This document shows positions 9,968 to 18,296 of a DNA stretch of 64,000 nt, one piece after another. The translations under genes and the position numbers were made by a program. A model generated the notes under the pieces. It made no database searches, had not been told where the DNA came from, and saw only the letters and a program-made list of their open reading frames with translations. Each line of letters begins with the position of its first letter. Position 1 is the first letter of the stretch. Origin of the DNA: JAUIAI01 sp041396685 (GTDB taxonomy: Bacteria > Pseudomonadota > Gammaproteobacteria > Burkholderiales > Burkholderiaceae_E); assembly GCA_041396685.1 (NCBI GenBank), contig JAWKYD010000018.1, positions 62,001 to 126,000 of the forward strand, written 5' to 3'.

Positions 9968-10005
9968 CACCCTGGCGGACGTCGTCATTTTCCGGGGCGA
10001 TCCGT

Positions 10006-10554
10006 TCAAACGTCGTGCACATGCCGCAGCAACGCGAAAGAGACGCGCCAGTTGCCCCCGTCCCCCGTATCGATGCTTGCGGTCTTTTGATTGACCCTGA
10101 CGATGACACCGACCTGGGTCTGCAGATAGCGGTCTTCGAAGCTGACCCGATCACCGCGCTGAAAATCTCCCCGGGTCGGTTTCACCACCGTTGGCCCCGG
10201 CGGGGGTGCTGGCTGCAATGAATCGCCAGGGGGCGCGATCGCCGTATATGACAGGGTCCATTCCCGATACGCGCCAATTTCATGCAGAACCACCTGCCGC
10301 TTCTTGAGCTCTACGATCGTGCCTTGGCGCGGCTGGCCGTCCGGCCAATCGAGAAACTGCACGGTCTGGCCCAGGTGCAGATCCTTGCGGATCTCGAGAA
10401 TCCGGCGCGGGTCGGCCAGCATGCGGTCGATGACGGTGCTGAGCTGGTACAGCTGCAAACTGCTGGCACTCTGAAGCGCCTCTATCAGGCGCGCATCCGG
10501 CATTGGGATTGGGTTCATACCGATCTGGTCCGTCTCGAGTCTCGACTGCGACAT
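10006..10554 (-). CDS. hypothetical protein with SH3/KOW-like C-terminal repeats
   Basis: 182-aa soluble protein with no signal peptide or membrane segment. An N-terminal helix (RLIEALQSASSLQLYQLSTVIDRML) is followed by two small beta-rich modules: one around HLGQTVQFLDWPDGQPRQGTIVELKKRQVVLHE (written here only as its outline) and one around FQRGDRVSFEDRYLQTQVGVIV near the C-terminus. The spacing of hydrophobic and glycine residues resembles KOW or Tudor-type small barrels that bind RNA or protein. A Pro-rich linker joins them. It is convergent with the SWIM gene and 81 bases from the universal stress protein gene. Several in-frame starts exist (for example MNPIPMPDARL); the longest form is given. 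Confidence 0.75.
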   Translation of the reverse strand: MSQSRLETDQIGMNPIPMPDARLIEALQSASSLQLYQLSTVIDRMLADPRRILEIRKDLHLGQTVQFLDWPDGQPRQGTIVELKKRQVVLHEIGAYREWTLSYTAIAPPGDSLQPAPPPGPTVVKPTRGDFQRGDRVSFEDRYLQTQVGVIVRVNQKTASIDTGDGGNWRVSFALLRHVHDV

Positions 10555-10635
10555 TGGTGCTCATTTGTCACGCCCGGCCCAAATGTTATGAGCTTTGCCG
10601 TTGGCGCGCCGCTGCGCCGGTGCACGCAAACCCGT

Positions 10636-11499
10636 TCAGCGCAGCAGCAGTGTCGGGATGCTCGCGCTTCGCAACAGATCCGAGGTCTTACTGCCCAGAA
10701 ACAGGCTGCGCAATGGCGAGTGGCTGTAGGCGCCCATGACGAGCATGTCGATCGCCTCGTCGCGCACCGCCTTGGCGATCACGCTCTCCGCGTCGCCTGG
10801 AATCAATGACGCCGGCGCCTCGAAGCCCGCCGCTTCGAGCGTCTTGCGCGCCCAGTCGAGTTGCTTGGATGCCTCGCGGCTCTGCCAGCCCGACATCAGC
10901 AGACGCACCGGCAGACCACGAAACAAGGGGCTGGCGGCCACCATGGACACGCCCTGACGCGTGACGTTGCCACCATCGAACGCAATCATTACCCGGCGCG
11001 GCTCGGTGAAGCCCTCGGTGACCGTGAGAATCGGTTTGTGCAGACTGCGTGCCACGCGCTCCACGTTGCGGCCGAGATCGCGCTGCGTGTGCTCGGCCGA
11101 TTCGCCGCGCCGCCCCAGCACGAACAGGCGCACGCCGCCTTCGCGCTCGGCCAGGGTGACATGCAGAACGCCGTGGCGCTGGCGCACGTCCGGTGCCTGC
11201 ACCCCGGCGGCCGCGGCCCGCTCGCGCAGGCGGTTCAGGAACAGGCGGCCCTGCTCGCGTGCGGCCTTGCTCTGCGAGGCATCCTCCTCGGACAACTCGC
11301 TCAGTAACTGCTCCTGGGCATCGATACCGATAGCGCCGCTGTGGTCGGTGCTGCGCGAAACCTCGGCGTGCCGGTCCAGCACGTGCAGAAGCTCCAGCGG
11401 CGCGCCCAGACGCTGCGCGGCCCAGGCGGCGTAGTCGGTGACGGTGTCGGCAAAGTGCGAGCGGTCGACGCAGGCCAGCACTTTTTGATCGCTCTGCAT
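10636..11499 (-). CDS. universal stress protein, two UspA domains
   Basis: 287-aa tandem UspA protein. The first domain begins at QKVLACVDRSHFADTVTDYAAW. The second begins at PRRVMIAFDGGNVTRQGV and ends with DMLVMGAYSHSPLRSLFLGS, the conserved ATP-binding-like G-x2-G-x9-GS stretch of the family. Usp proteins are cytoplasmic nucleotide-binding stress proteins. The ATG at 11499 is used because it lies just 7 bases after the SulP transporter stop; the open frame extending to 11577 is inside sulP. The sulP-usp order is common in proteobacteria and suggests one transcript, with the Usp protein perhaps modulating anion or bicarbonate uptake. Confidence 0.9.
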   Translation of the reverse strand: MQSDQKVLACVDRSHFADTVTDYAAWAAQRLGAPLELLHVLDRHAEVSRSTDHSGAIGIDAQEQLLSELSEEDASQSKAAREQGRLFLNRLRERAAAAGVQAPDVRQRHGVLHVTLAEREGGVRLFVLGRRGESAEHTQRDLGRNVERVARSLHKPILTVTEGFTEPRRVMIAFDGGNVTRQGVSMVAASPLFRGLPVRLLMSGWQSREASKQLDWARKTLEAAGFEAPASLIPGDAESVIAKAVRDEAIDMLVMGAYSHSPLRSLFLGSKTSDLLRSASIPTLLLR

Positions 11500-11506
11500 C
11501 ACGGGC

Positions 11507-12982
11507 TCAATGCCCGAGCAGGATGTCGTCGCCGACAACCTTGTCGTGAACCGCGAACTTGTCCACCATGGTTGCACTGGCCTCGTTCAGGCCGATGACC
11601 TCGACATCGGTGCCCTCACGGCGAAACTTCAAGATCACCTTGTCCAATGCGCTCACGGCGGTGATGTCCCAGAAGTGTGCGCGGCTGACGTCGATACGCA
11701 CTTTCTCGATGACCTCCTGGTAATCGAACGCGTTCGTGAAGCGCTCGGCGCTGGCGAAGAACACCTGGCCGAACACCGTGTAGGTCCGCGTGCGGCCTTC
11801 GTCGCCGGCCAGCGAGCGGATGCTCAGAATGCGCCCCACCTTGTGTGCGAAGAAGAAACCCGAGAGCAACACGCCCGTGAGCACGCCCATGGCCAGATCA
11901 TGGGTGAACACCGTGACCACGACCGTGGCCAGCATGACCACGCTGGAACTCGGGGGATGCTCGCGCAGCGAACGGATCGAGCCCCAGTTGAAGGTGCCGA
12001 TCGAGACCATGATCATCACCGAGACCAGCGCCGCCATCGGAATGCGGCTGACCCAGTCGTCGAGAAACACCACCATCAGGAGCAGGAAAAGGCCCGCGAC
12101 GAAGGTAGACAGGCGCCCCCGGCCGCCGGACTTCACATTGATGACCGACTGGCCGATCATCGCGCAGCCTGCCATGCCGCCGATGAAGCCGCAGGCGAAA
12201 TTGGCCACCCCCTGGCCCATGCACTCGCGGTTCTTGTCGCTCTTAGTGTCGGTGAGATCGTCAACGATCGTGGCCGTCATCAGGGATTCCAGCAGGCCGA
12301 CCACCATCATCGTCAACGAATACGGGAAGATGATCGCCAGGGTCTCGACGGTGAACGGAATGTCCGGCACCAGGAACACCGGCAGGCTGTCGGGCAGCGC
12401 GCCCATGTCGCCCACGGTGCGGATGTCCATGCCACTGGCGACCGCCACCGCGGTCAGCACCAGAATCGTGACCAGCGGCGACGGCACCACCTTCGTGATG
12501 CGCGGCAGCCCATAGATGATGAGCAGACCGGCCGCGGTCATCGCATACACATGCCAGGTCACGCCGATCAGTTCGGGCAGCTGCGCCATGAAGATCAGAA
12601 TGGCCAGGGCATTCACGAAGCCGGTCACCACCGAGCGCGACACGAAACGCATCAGCTCGCCCAGGCGCAGCCAGCCAGCGATGATCTGTAACACCCCGGT
12701 GAGCACGGTCGCCGCAAGCAGATATTGAAGACCGTGGTCCTTGACCAGCGTCACCATCAGCAAGGCCATGGCGCCTGTGGCCGCCGAGATCATGCCGGGG
12801 CGCCCGCCCACGAACGAGATCACCACCGCGATGCAGAACGACGCATAGAGGCCGACCTTCGGATCCACCCCCGCGATGATCGAGAACGCGATCGCCTCTG
12901 GAATGAGCGCCAGCGCGACCACCAGGCCGGCCAGCAAGTCGTTGCGAACGTTGGAGAACCATTCGTCTCGTAGGGAATTCAT
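11507..12982 (-). CDS. SulP-family inorganic anion transporter with STAS domain
   Basis: About 491-aa SLC26/SulP transporter. The N-terminal region has many membrane segments beginning with NDLLAGLVVALALIPEAIAF and the family stretch GGRPGMISAATGAMALLMVT; the cytoplasmic C-terminus carries a STAS domain (SAERFTNAFDYQE ... WDITAVSALDKVILKFRREG). Members move sulfate, bicarbonate or other anions across the inner membrane; those paired with a universal stress protein are often annotated as sulfate or bicarbonate carriers, and the substrate cannot be read from sequence. The ATG at 12982 gives a normal N-terminus; a second in-frame ATG lies 33 bases upstream. Confidence 0.93.
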   Translation of the reverse strand: MNSLRDEWFSNVRNDLLAGLVVALALIPEAIAFSIIAGVDPKVGLYASFCIAVVISFVGGRPGMISAATGAMALLMVTLVKDHGLQYLLAATVLTGVLQIIAGWLRLGELMRFVSRSVVTGFVNALAILIFMAQLPELIGVTWHVYAMTAAGLLIIYGLPRITKVVPSPLVTILVLTAVAVASGMDIRTVGDMGALPDSLPVFLVPDIPFTVETLAIIFPYSLTMMVVGLLESLMTATIVDDLTDTKSDKNRECMGQGVANFACGFIGGMAGCAMIGQSVINVKSGGRGRLSTFVAGLFLLLMVVFLDDWVSRIPMAALVSVMIMVSIGTFNWGSIRSLREHPPSSSVVMLATVVVTVFTHDLAMGVLTGVLLSGFFFAHKVGRILSIRSLAGDEGRTRTYTVFGQVFFASAERFTNAFDYQEVIEKVRIDVSRAHFWDITAVSALDKVILKFRREGTDVEVIGLNEASATMVDKFAVHDKVVGDDILLGH

Positions 12983-13420
12983 CTGTGCTCGAGTTGGGGT
13001 GTTGCAGCCGATCATGCCGCCCGCCGGGCGCGACGTCGACGTCGCCCGAGAGCCCGAATTGCCGGCGGAAATGCGCCGGGTCGGACGGGGCCGCAGGTCA
13101 TGGCGACGCGCACGGCACCCGCGACGGGAGGATTCTTCCGGAGGATCGCGCGACGCAAGGCGTCGCAATCAGGGTCGCCGACGCTGGGTCAGCGGCTGCA
13201 TTTTACGACGCCCACCGGCGGCGCAGGCCGTGTGTGTCGCGAACGGTTCCGCATCGTCGCTACGCGGTCGTCCGCCGCGGGTGGCGGCCTCCGGCATTTC
13301 CGAGACCCGGATTCGGTGGGGCGCAGACACTTCCGCGCGGGCCGATCCGAACTTGCGATCTAATCCGGTGAGGTCTTCTTGTCGCGCGGTTCCGCCCGCG
13401 CCCATCCCGCCCACCGACAC
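12983..13420. other. intergenic region between divergent sulP and the DMT transporter gene
   Basis: About 440 bases with no ORF that looks coding on either strand; the open frames present are GC-driven and have no recognisable domains. It should hold the promoters of both divergent genes, but no convincing -35/-10 pair stands out. The purine stretch GTGAGG at 13369-13374, followed by TTG at 13379, could be a ribosome site for a longer form of the downstream transporter. Confidence 0.5.
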
Positions 13421-14287
13421 ATGATCCTGCCCGCCGTATTGTTTGCGCTCAGCGCCGCCATGGTGTTCGGCCTGAACATGCACATTCAGAACAAGGGGCT
13501 CGACGACACCGACGAACTGACCGGCGCGTTCGTGTCGGTGGCGGCCATGGCGGCGGTGTTCTGGGCACTGTCGCCGCTATTCGTCGATTTCGCGTGGTTT
13601 CGCGCGCACGCGCTCTGGTACTTCGCGGCCAGCGGCCTGGTCATTCCGGCGCTCGGGCAGCGGCTGCAGATCGCGTCGATCCGGCTCGTGGGACCGGCCA
13701 TCTCGTCGGCGATCAATGGCTTTCTGCCCGTGTTCGCCATTTTGCCGGCCGTGCTGGTCCTGGGCGAGACCTTCGGATTGCAGGCCACGCTGGGCCTCAC
13801 GATCATGATCGGCGGCGTGCTGTTCACCGCCTTGTACAAGGGCAAGATCAAGCGCGGCTGGCCGCTGTGGGCGCTGCTGATTCCGCTGACCGCGTCTTTC
13901 GCGCGCGGCCTGTCGCCTGTGGTCAACAAGTTCGGCTACGCCGAGGTGGATTCGCCGTTCTTCGCCACCCTGATCATGAGCACGGTCTCGACCGTCGTAC
14001 TGATTCTGGCGCTGGCGTTCCGACGCACGCCGGCCCGGACGCCGGCCGGCCGCAAGGGTGTGCTCTGGTTTGCCCTGAGCGGCCTGCTGAACGGCCTCGG
14101 CATTCTGTGCGTGAATCTGGCGGTCAGCCGAGGCGACGTCAGCATCGTCACGCCGCTGATGATGGCTTCACCGGTGTTCGCGCTCGGCTTCGGCGCCTAC
14201 GTGTTCAAGCGCGAGGTGATCGGGCTGAACCACGTCGTGCTGGTGGCCGCGATCGTGACGGGGTCGGTGCTGATCGTGACGCGGTAG
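13421..14287 (+). CDS. EamA/DMT-family inner-membrane transporter
   Basis: 288-aa drug/metabolite transporter with two EamA repeats and about ten hydrophobic segments, the first starting at the initiator (ILPAVLFALSAAMVFGL). Each half ends with a typical EamA block: AILPAVLVLGETFGLQATLG in the first, and ASPVFALGFGAYVFKREVIG in the second. These proteins export small metabolites; the substrate is unknown. An alternative TTG at 13379 has a better ribosome site (GAGG, 5-nt spacer) and would add 14 hydrophilic residues; the ATG at 13421 is preferred because it places the first membrane helix at the N-terminus as usual. Its 3' end overlaps the convergent GntR gene by 83 bases. Confidence 0.88.
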   Translation: MILPAVLFALSAAMVFGLNMHIQNKGLDDTDELTGAFVSVAAMAAVFWALSPLFVDFAWFRAHALWYFAASGLVIPALGQRLQIASIRLVGPAISSAINGFLPVFAILPAVLVLGETFGLQATLGLTIMIGGVLFTALYKGKIKRGWPLWALLIPLTASFARGLSPVVNKFGYAEVDSPFFATLIMSTVSTVVLILALAFRRTPARTPAGRKGVLWFALSGLLNGLGILCVNLAVSRGDVSIVTPLMMASPVFALGFGAYVFKREVIGLNHVVLVAAIVTGSVLIVTR

Positions 14288-15023
14288 GGCCGGACACTGC
14301 CGTCGCTGTCGTCGGATCGTTGGCGTGGTCCTGGAACAGATGTCCGGCGTAGCGCAGAACATTGTTCGTGGTTTCGCGGATATGCGACTCGGTCAGACGC
14401 AGGGCCTTGTCCGTGTCCCGATCGAGTGCGGCATCCATGATCGACTTGTGTTCGACGTCCTTGGGCCGCCACTTGGTGCGGAACTGCGATGACATGCGGC
14501 GGTACCGATGGGCGCGTTCGAACAACGCGCGGCGCAGCCGCAGCATGGTCGGGGAGCGGCAGGCCATCACCAGCGCGCGGTGAAACTCGCCGTGAACCTC
14601 CGCCCAGTCGGCCGACAGATAGTACTGTTTGCCGAGCCGCTTCTGCAGGCGATCCATGCGATAGAACGCGGCCAGAATCGCCGCCTCCCAGGCATCGTCG
14701 CCATACGCGATCGAGCGCCGCAGCGCCTCGCACTCGATGAGAACGCGGGTATCGGTCAGATCCTGCAGATCGGCAATCGACACCGGGGCCACCCGGTAGC
14801 CGCGATGCCCTTCGGAGACGACCAGCATCTGCGCCTCGAGTCGTGACAAGGCTTCGCGCAGCGTCGAATAACTGACCCCATAGCGATCCTTCAAGGCTTC
14901 GAAGCGCAGATTGTCGCCAGGCACGAGGTCGCAGGCGATGATCGCGTCGTGCAGCTTCTGATAGACGTCGCCGGCGCGAGTGCTGCCCACGGACGTGCCC
15001 GCGTCGGCTCTGGTTGCAACCAT
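14205..15023 (-). CDS. GntR-family regulator, FCD subfamily
   Basis: 272-aa transcription factor. The winged helix-turn-helix is at residues about 20-85 (AGDVYQKLHDAIIACDLVPGD then YGVSYSTLREALSRLEAQ), followed by an all-helical FCD ligand-binding domain with the metal-binding D/H/H pattern (WAEVHGEFHRALV, then HKSIMDAALDRD and ESHIRETTNNVL). FCD regulators respond to small carboxylates or sugar acids. It is divergent from the hydrolase-Ldh2-VOC-TRAP operon and probably represses it. The ATG at 15023 is used; a TTG at 15095 would add 24 residues. The last 30 residues (Pro/Ser/Arg-rich) lie antisense to the end of the DMT transporter gene and look like a read-through extension. Confidence 0.88.
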   Translation of the reverse strand: MVATRADAGTSVGSTRAGDVYQKLHDAIIACDLVPGDNLRFEALKDRYGVSYSTLREALSRLEAQMLVVSEGHRGYRVAPVSIADLQDLTDTRVLIECEALRRSIAYGDDAWEAAILAAFYRMDRLQKRLGKQYYLSADWAEVHGEFHRALVMACRSPTMLRLRRALFERAHRYRRMSSQFRTKWRPKDVEHKSIMDAALDRDTDKALRLTESHIRETTNNVLRYAGHLFQDHANDPTTATAVSGPTASRSAPTPSRSRPPARRGSARSPRA

Positions 15024-15104
15024 GTCGGCGAATCTCCGGTCTGCGGCCTCCGTCTGCCCGCGAAGGACAGTCGAAAGAAAGAGGCGCTTTCGCAATGGTA
15101 GTGA

Positions 15105-15116
15105 ATTTTCGAAAAT
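15105..15116. promoter_or_regulatory. 12-bp perfect palindrome, candidate GntR operator
   Basis: ATTTTCGAAAAT is a perfect palindrome in the 208-bp gap between the divergent GntR/FCD gene (start 15023) and the hydrolase gene (start 15232). Short AT-rich palindromes in such gaps are typical operators of FCD regulators. A TATCCT close downstream could be a -10 element of the catabolic operon, which would put the palindrome over the -35 region. The assignment rests on symmetry and position only. Confidence 0.45.
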
Positions 15117-15231
15117 GTTGTATCCTGCGCCATCCCGGGTGAGCCATGGTCAGTGGCCTCCATAGGCACTTCAGTGCCACGCGAACGGCACGGCAAGCAC
15201 CAGAACGCGACCAAATCCAGGAGACTTTCGA

Positions 15232-16110
15232 ATGCAGGAAAAACTGACATTTGAATCCGACGGCCTGAAGCTGGCGGCCGTTCTGCATATTCCGGACAGC
15301 TACCAACCTGGCCAGAAGCTGCCCGCCTTCATCGTTCTGCACGGTTTCGTCGGCTCCAAGGACGAATCGCACGCGCAGATCCAGGCCGAGATGATGGAGG
15401 CATTCGGTTACGCGGCCCTGCGGTTCGACTTTCGCTGTTGCGGTGAAAGCGAAGGCGAGCGCGGCCAGGTACGCTGTCACGACCAGGTTGCCGACACGAA
15501 GAACGCGCTCACCTTCCTGGCCAAACGCCCCGAAATCGACCCGAAACGCATCGGCGTGACCGGTCACAGCTTCGGTGCGGCGGTGTCGGTGTACACCGCC
15601 GGAGTCGATGAACGCTTCGCCTGCGTGGTGTCGTCCTGCGGCTGGGGTCATGGCGAACGCAAGTTCCGTGGCCAGCATCCCACGCCAGAGGCCTGGGAAA
15701 GATTCACCGGCCTGCTCGACAAGGGCCGCGAGCACAAGCGCCAGACGGGCCAGAGCATGTGGATCTCGCGTTTCGATGCGGTGCCGATTCCCGAAAAACT
15801 GCGCAAGAACCTGTCGCCCAAGGCGATCATGGAAATTCCCACCGAAACCGCGTGGAGCATGATGAACTTTCGCGCCGAAGACGTCGTCGCCGACATCGCT
15901 CCCCGGCCGATTCTGTTTCTGCACACGGCTCACGACACCATCACCCCGACCGAACAATCGGTGCGCATGTTCGAGCTGGCCGGCCAACCGGCCGAGCTGA
16001 TGCTGATCACCGGCACCTCGCACTTCCCTTTGGCGCCGGACGACGCACCGCGCACCAAGATGATGATCAAGGGCTGGCTGGACAAGTTCTTCCCGGCCAC
16101 CCCGGCGTAA
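15232..16110 (+). CDS. alpha/beta hydrolase (dienelactone-hydrolase/peptidase S15-like)
   Basis: 292-aa alpha/beta hydrolase. The nucleophile elbow is GHSFG (Ser113), an oxyanion loop is seen in VLHGFVGSKDE, and the acid and histidine are likely in HTAHDTITP and TGTSHFPL near the C-terminus. AGGAG stands 8 nt before the ATG. No signal peptide, so cytoplasmic. It opens an operon with an Ldh2 dehydrogenase, a VOC dioxygenase-like protein and a TRAP importer, so it probably hydrolyses an ester, lactone or ring-cleavage product in that pathway. The exact substrate is not visible from sequence. Confidence 0.9.
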   Translation: MQEKLTFESDGLKLAAVLHIPDSYQPGQKLPAFIVLHGFVGSKDESHAQIQAEMMEAFGYAALRFDFRCCGESEGERGQVRCHDQVADTKNALTFLAKRPEIDPKRIGVTGHSFGAAVSVYTAGVDERFACVVSSCGWGHGERKFRGQHPTPEAWERFTGLLDKGREHKRQTGQSMWISRFDAVPIPEKLRKNLSPKAIMEIPTETAWSMMNFRAEDVVADIAPRPILFLHTAHDTITPTEQSVRMFELAGQPAELMLITGTSHFPLAPDDAPRTKMMIKGWLDKFFPATPA

Positions 16111-16190
16111 CGGGCCTGACGGTTCCTCACGGGCCGACGAGGCCTGCTACGGCCTGGCCTGCCAGGCAGTCACGACGAGAGCTTCGAACC

Positions 16191-17222
16191 TTGCCGATCA
16201 GTCCGTCCGATCTGAATGATTTCGCCATTCGCTTGCTGAGCGCCGGCGGCTATCCGTCGGCCGAAGCCGCGGCCACGGCCGAGCTGTTGGTCTGGGCCAA
16301 TCTCAGAGGCGTCGATTCGCACGGTGTGCTGCGCATTCCGCGCTACTTCGAGATGGTGCAGTCCGGCGCCATCCGCTGCGGCCAGACGCCGACCGTCATC
16401 CGCGACGCCGGTGCCATCTGCGTGATCGACTTCGGCAAGGCGCCGGGCGCGGTCGCCATGGGCCACGCCGCCGCGAAGGCCGGCGACCTCGCCGGCCGCT
16501 TCGGCCTTGGTTGGTGCGCGGCGCGCGCGATATCGCACGCCGGCGCAATCGGCTACTTCACCGAACGACTCGCCAGGCGCGGATTGATCGGCATCGCAAT
16601 GACTGCCTCCCGACCGCTGATGAGCTACTTCGGCGCCAAGGGCGAGGCGCTCTCCACCAATCCGTTGTCCATCGCGGTGCCGCGGGCCGGCGGCGATCCC
16701 TTGTTGCTGGACATGTCCACGGCGGCCGTCGGGCTCGGCAAGATCATGGCCGCGCGCGATGCGGGCAAGACGATACCCCCGGGCTGGGCGGTGGATGCCC
16801 GGGGTGCGCAGACCACCGACCCGCATGCGGTGGCCGCGGTGCTACCGATGGCGGGCCCGAAGGGCTCGGGCCTGTCGTTGATGATCGAAGTGCTGTCGAG
16901 CGTGCTCGTGGGCAATGCGGTGATCGGCCCGCTGCTGAACGGCACCGGCAAGGGCGGTATGAACGGTCTGGTGCTCGCCGTCGATCCCGCGGCCTTCGGC
17001 GACCCCGCGCAATTCGGCGACGGCATCGAAGAGCTGGTCAGGGGCATCCGGCAACTGGAGCCCACGCCAGACGCGCGCCAGGTGATGCTGCCCGGCGAAC
17101 GGGGCAGCCAGACCGCGCAGATGCGCAAGGAACACGGTATTCCGCTCGCGCAGGGAACCATTCATCGATTGACGGAACTGGCCCGACGCCACTCGGTCGC
17201 CGTTCCGCCGTCGCTGCAGTAG
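16191..17222 (+). CDS. Ldh2-family malate/L-lactate dehydrogenase
   Basis: 343-aa NAD(P)-dependent dehydrogenase of the Ldh2 fold. Diagnostic stretches are the N-terminal RGVDSHGVLRIPRYFEM, the active-site SHAGAIGYFTERLA and the cofactor-loop region FGAKGEALSTNPLSIAVP, with PMAGPKGSGLSLMIEVL later. It would interconvert a 2-hydroxy acid and a 2-oxo acid. TTG at 16191 is taken as start because it precedes the conserved first helix (SPSDLNDFAIRLLSAGG); the frame is open far upstream but that part overlaps the hydrolase. Eighty bases separate it from the hydrolase and 50 from the VOC gene. It is a paralogue of the partial gene at the left edge of the window. Confidence 0.9.
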   Translation: MPISPSDLNDFAIRLLSAGGYPSAEAAATAELLVWANLRGVDSHGVLRIPRYFEMVQSGAIRCGQTPTVIRDAGAICVIDFGKAPGAVAMGHAAAKAGDLAGRFGLGWCAARAISHAGAIGYFTERLARRGLIGIAMTASRPLMSYFGAKGEALSTNPLSIAVPRAGGDPLLLDMSTAAVGLGKIMAARDAGKTIPPGWAVDARGAQTTDPHAVAAVLPMAGPKGSGLSLMIEVLSSVLVGNAVIGPLLNGTGKGGMNGLVLAVDPAAFGDPAQFGDGIEELVRGIRQLEPTPDARQVMLPGERGSQTAQMRKEHGIPLAQGTIHRLTELARRHSVAVPPSLQ

Positions 17223-17272
17223 TCGTCGCCGAAGTCCGCAACAACACGCATCGTCATGACCCGAGCCGACCG

Positions 17273-18226
17273 ATGAGCAATCCCATTATCCGAGTGCGAG
17301 AGATCGCGTGGATCCGTCTGCAGTCTCCCGATCTGCAGGTGGCCGAACGGTTCCTGACCGACTTCGGCCTGCAGCCGGCCGAGCGCACCAACGACACGTT
17401 GTACATGCGCGGCACCGATCCCGATCACCACATCCACATCACGCACCTCGGCCCGCCCAAAGTGCTTTCGATCGCCTTTCACGCCGACAGCGAGGCGGAT
17501 CTTCACCGCCTGGCCGCGCAGGCCACCGGGGCGTCGGACGTCGAACCGATCAACGAACCCGGCGGCGGCAAGCGCGTACGCCTGACCGAGCACAACGGCT
17601 TGGAAATCGAGGTCGTGCATGGCGTCGCCACGCGGGCGCCCTTGCCGGTCGAACGCTTCCGCTACAACACCGGGCGGAGCCGCGAGCGGCTGGGCAGCCT
17701 GGCGCGGGTGACCACCGCACCGTCGCTCGTCAAGCGCATCGCCCACGCGGTGATCAGCACCCCCGAAGTCAAGCCGAGCATTGCCTGGATTCACCGGCAC
17801 CTGGGCTTCGTGACCAGCGAAGACGTGCACGCCGAGGACGACAGAGACGACCTGCTGGCAAGCTTCAACCGGCTGGATCGCGGTGCCGAGTATGTCGATC
17901 ACCACATCATGATGATCGGCAAGAATCCGCGTGCCGGCCTGAACCATGTCTCGTTCGAGATCCAGGACATCGACGACCTTTGGTCCGGGCACGAGTTTCT
18001 GGTGCAGCAAGGCCACGAGCATTGCTGGGGTATCGGCCGGCACACGTTGGGCAGCCAGATCTTCGATTACTGGTTCGACCCCTGGGGCCGCATTCACGAG
18101 CACTGGACCGACTCCGACCTGCTGAACGACGCGCACCCGTATTCGTTGTTGCCCAGAAGCGTGGGCTTGCGCTCGCAGTGGGGGCCTCAGGCGCCGCAGG
18201 CGTTTCGCGATGCCGCCAGCCGCTAG
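17273..18226 (+). CDS. VOC-family protein, extradiol-dioxygenase-like
   Basis: 317-aa protein with two vicinal-oxygen-chelate modules, the architecture of type I extradiol ring-cleavage dioxygenases. The likely Fe(II) facial triad is in the C-terminal half: His in HAVISTPEVK, His in LNHVSFEIQD and Glu in RIHEHWTD, the usual H-H-E order. The N-terminal module (IRVREIAWIRLQSPDLQV) is structural. It belongs to the hydrolase-Ldh2-VOC-TRAP operon and, if active, would cleave a catecholic intermediate. The ATG at 17273 follows a 50-bp gap. Substrate unknown. Confidence 0.85.
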   Translation: MSNPIIRVREIAWIRLQSPDLQVAERFLTDFGLQPAERTNDTLYMRGTDPDHHIHITHLGPPKVLSIAFHADSEADLHRLAAQATGASDVEPINEPGGGKRVRLTEHNGLEIEVVHGVATRAPLPVERFRYNTGRSRERLGSLARVTTAPSLVKRIAHAVISTPEVKPSIAWIHRHLGFVTSEDVHAEDDRDDLLASFNRLDRGAEYVDHHIMMIGKNPRAGLNHVSFEIQDIDDLWSGHEFLVQQGHEHCWGIGRHTLGSQIFDYWFDPWGRIHEHWTDSDLLNDAHPYSLLPRSVGLRSQWGPQAPQAFRDAASR

Positions 18227-18296
18227 TGTCGTACCAGCATCTGCAACGAATCAATCAGGCAGCAAACGACTGTCATCACCACCCTGGGAGCAAGAG

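Noticed and set aside
14197..16023. 608-aa minus-strand ORF over GntR and the hydrolase
   Set aside because: Antisense to a clear alpha/beta hydrolase and out of frame with the GntR protein; no domain in its translation.
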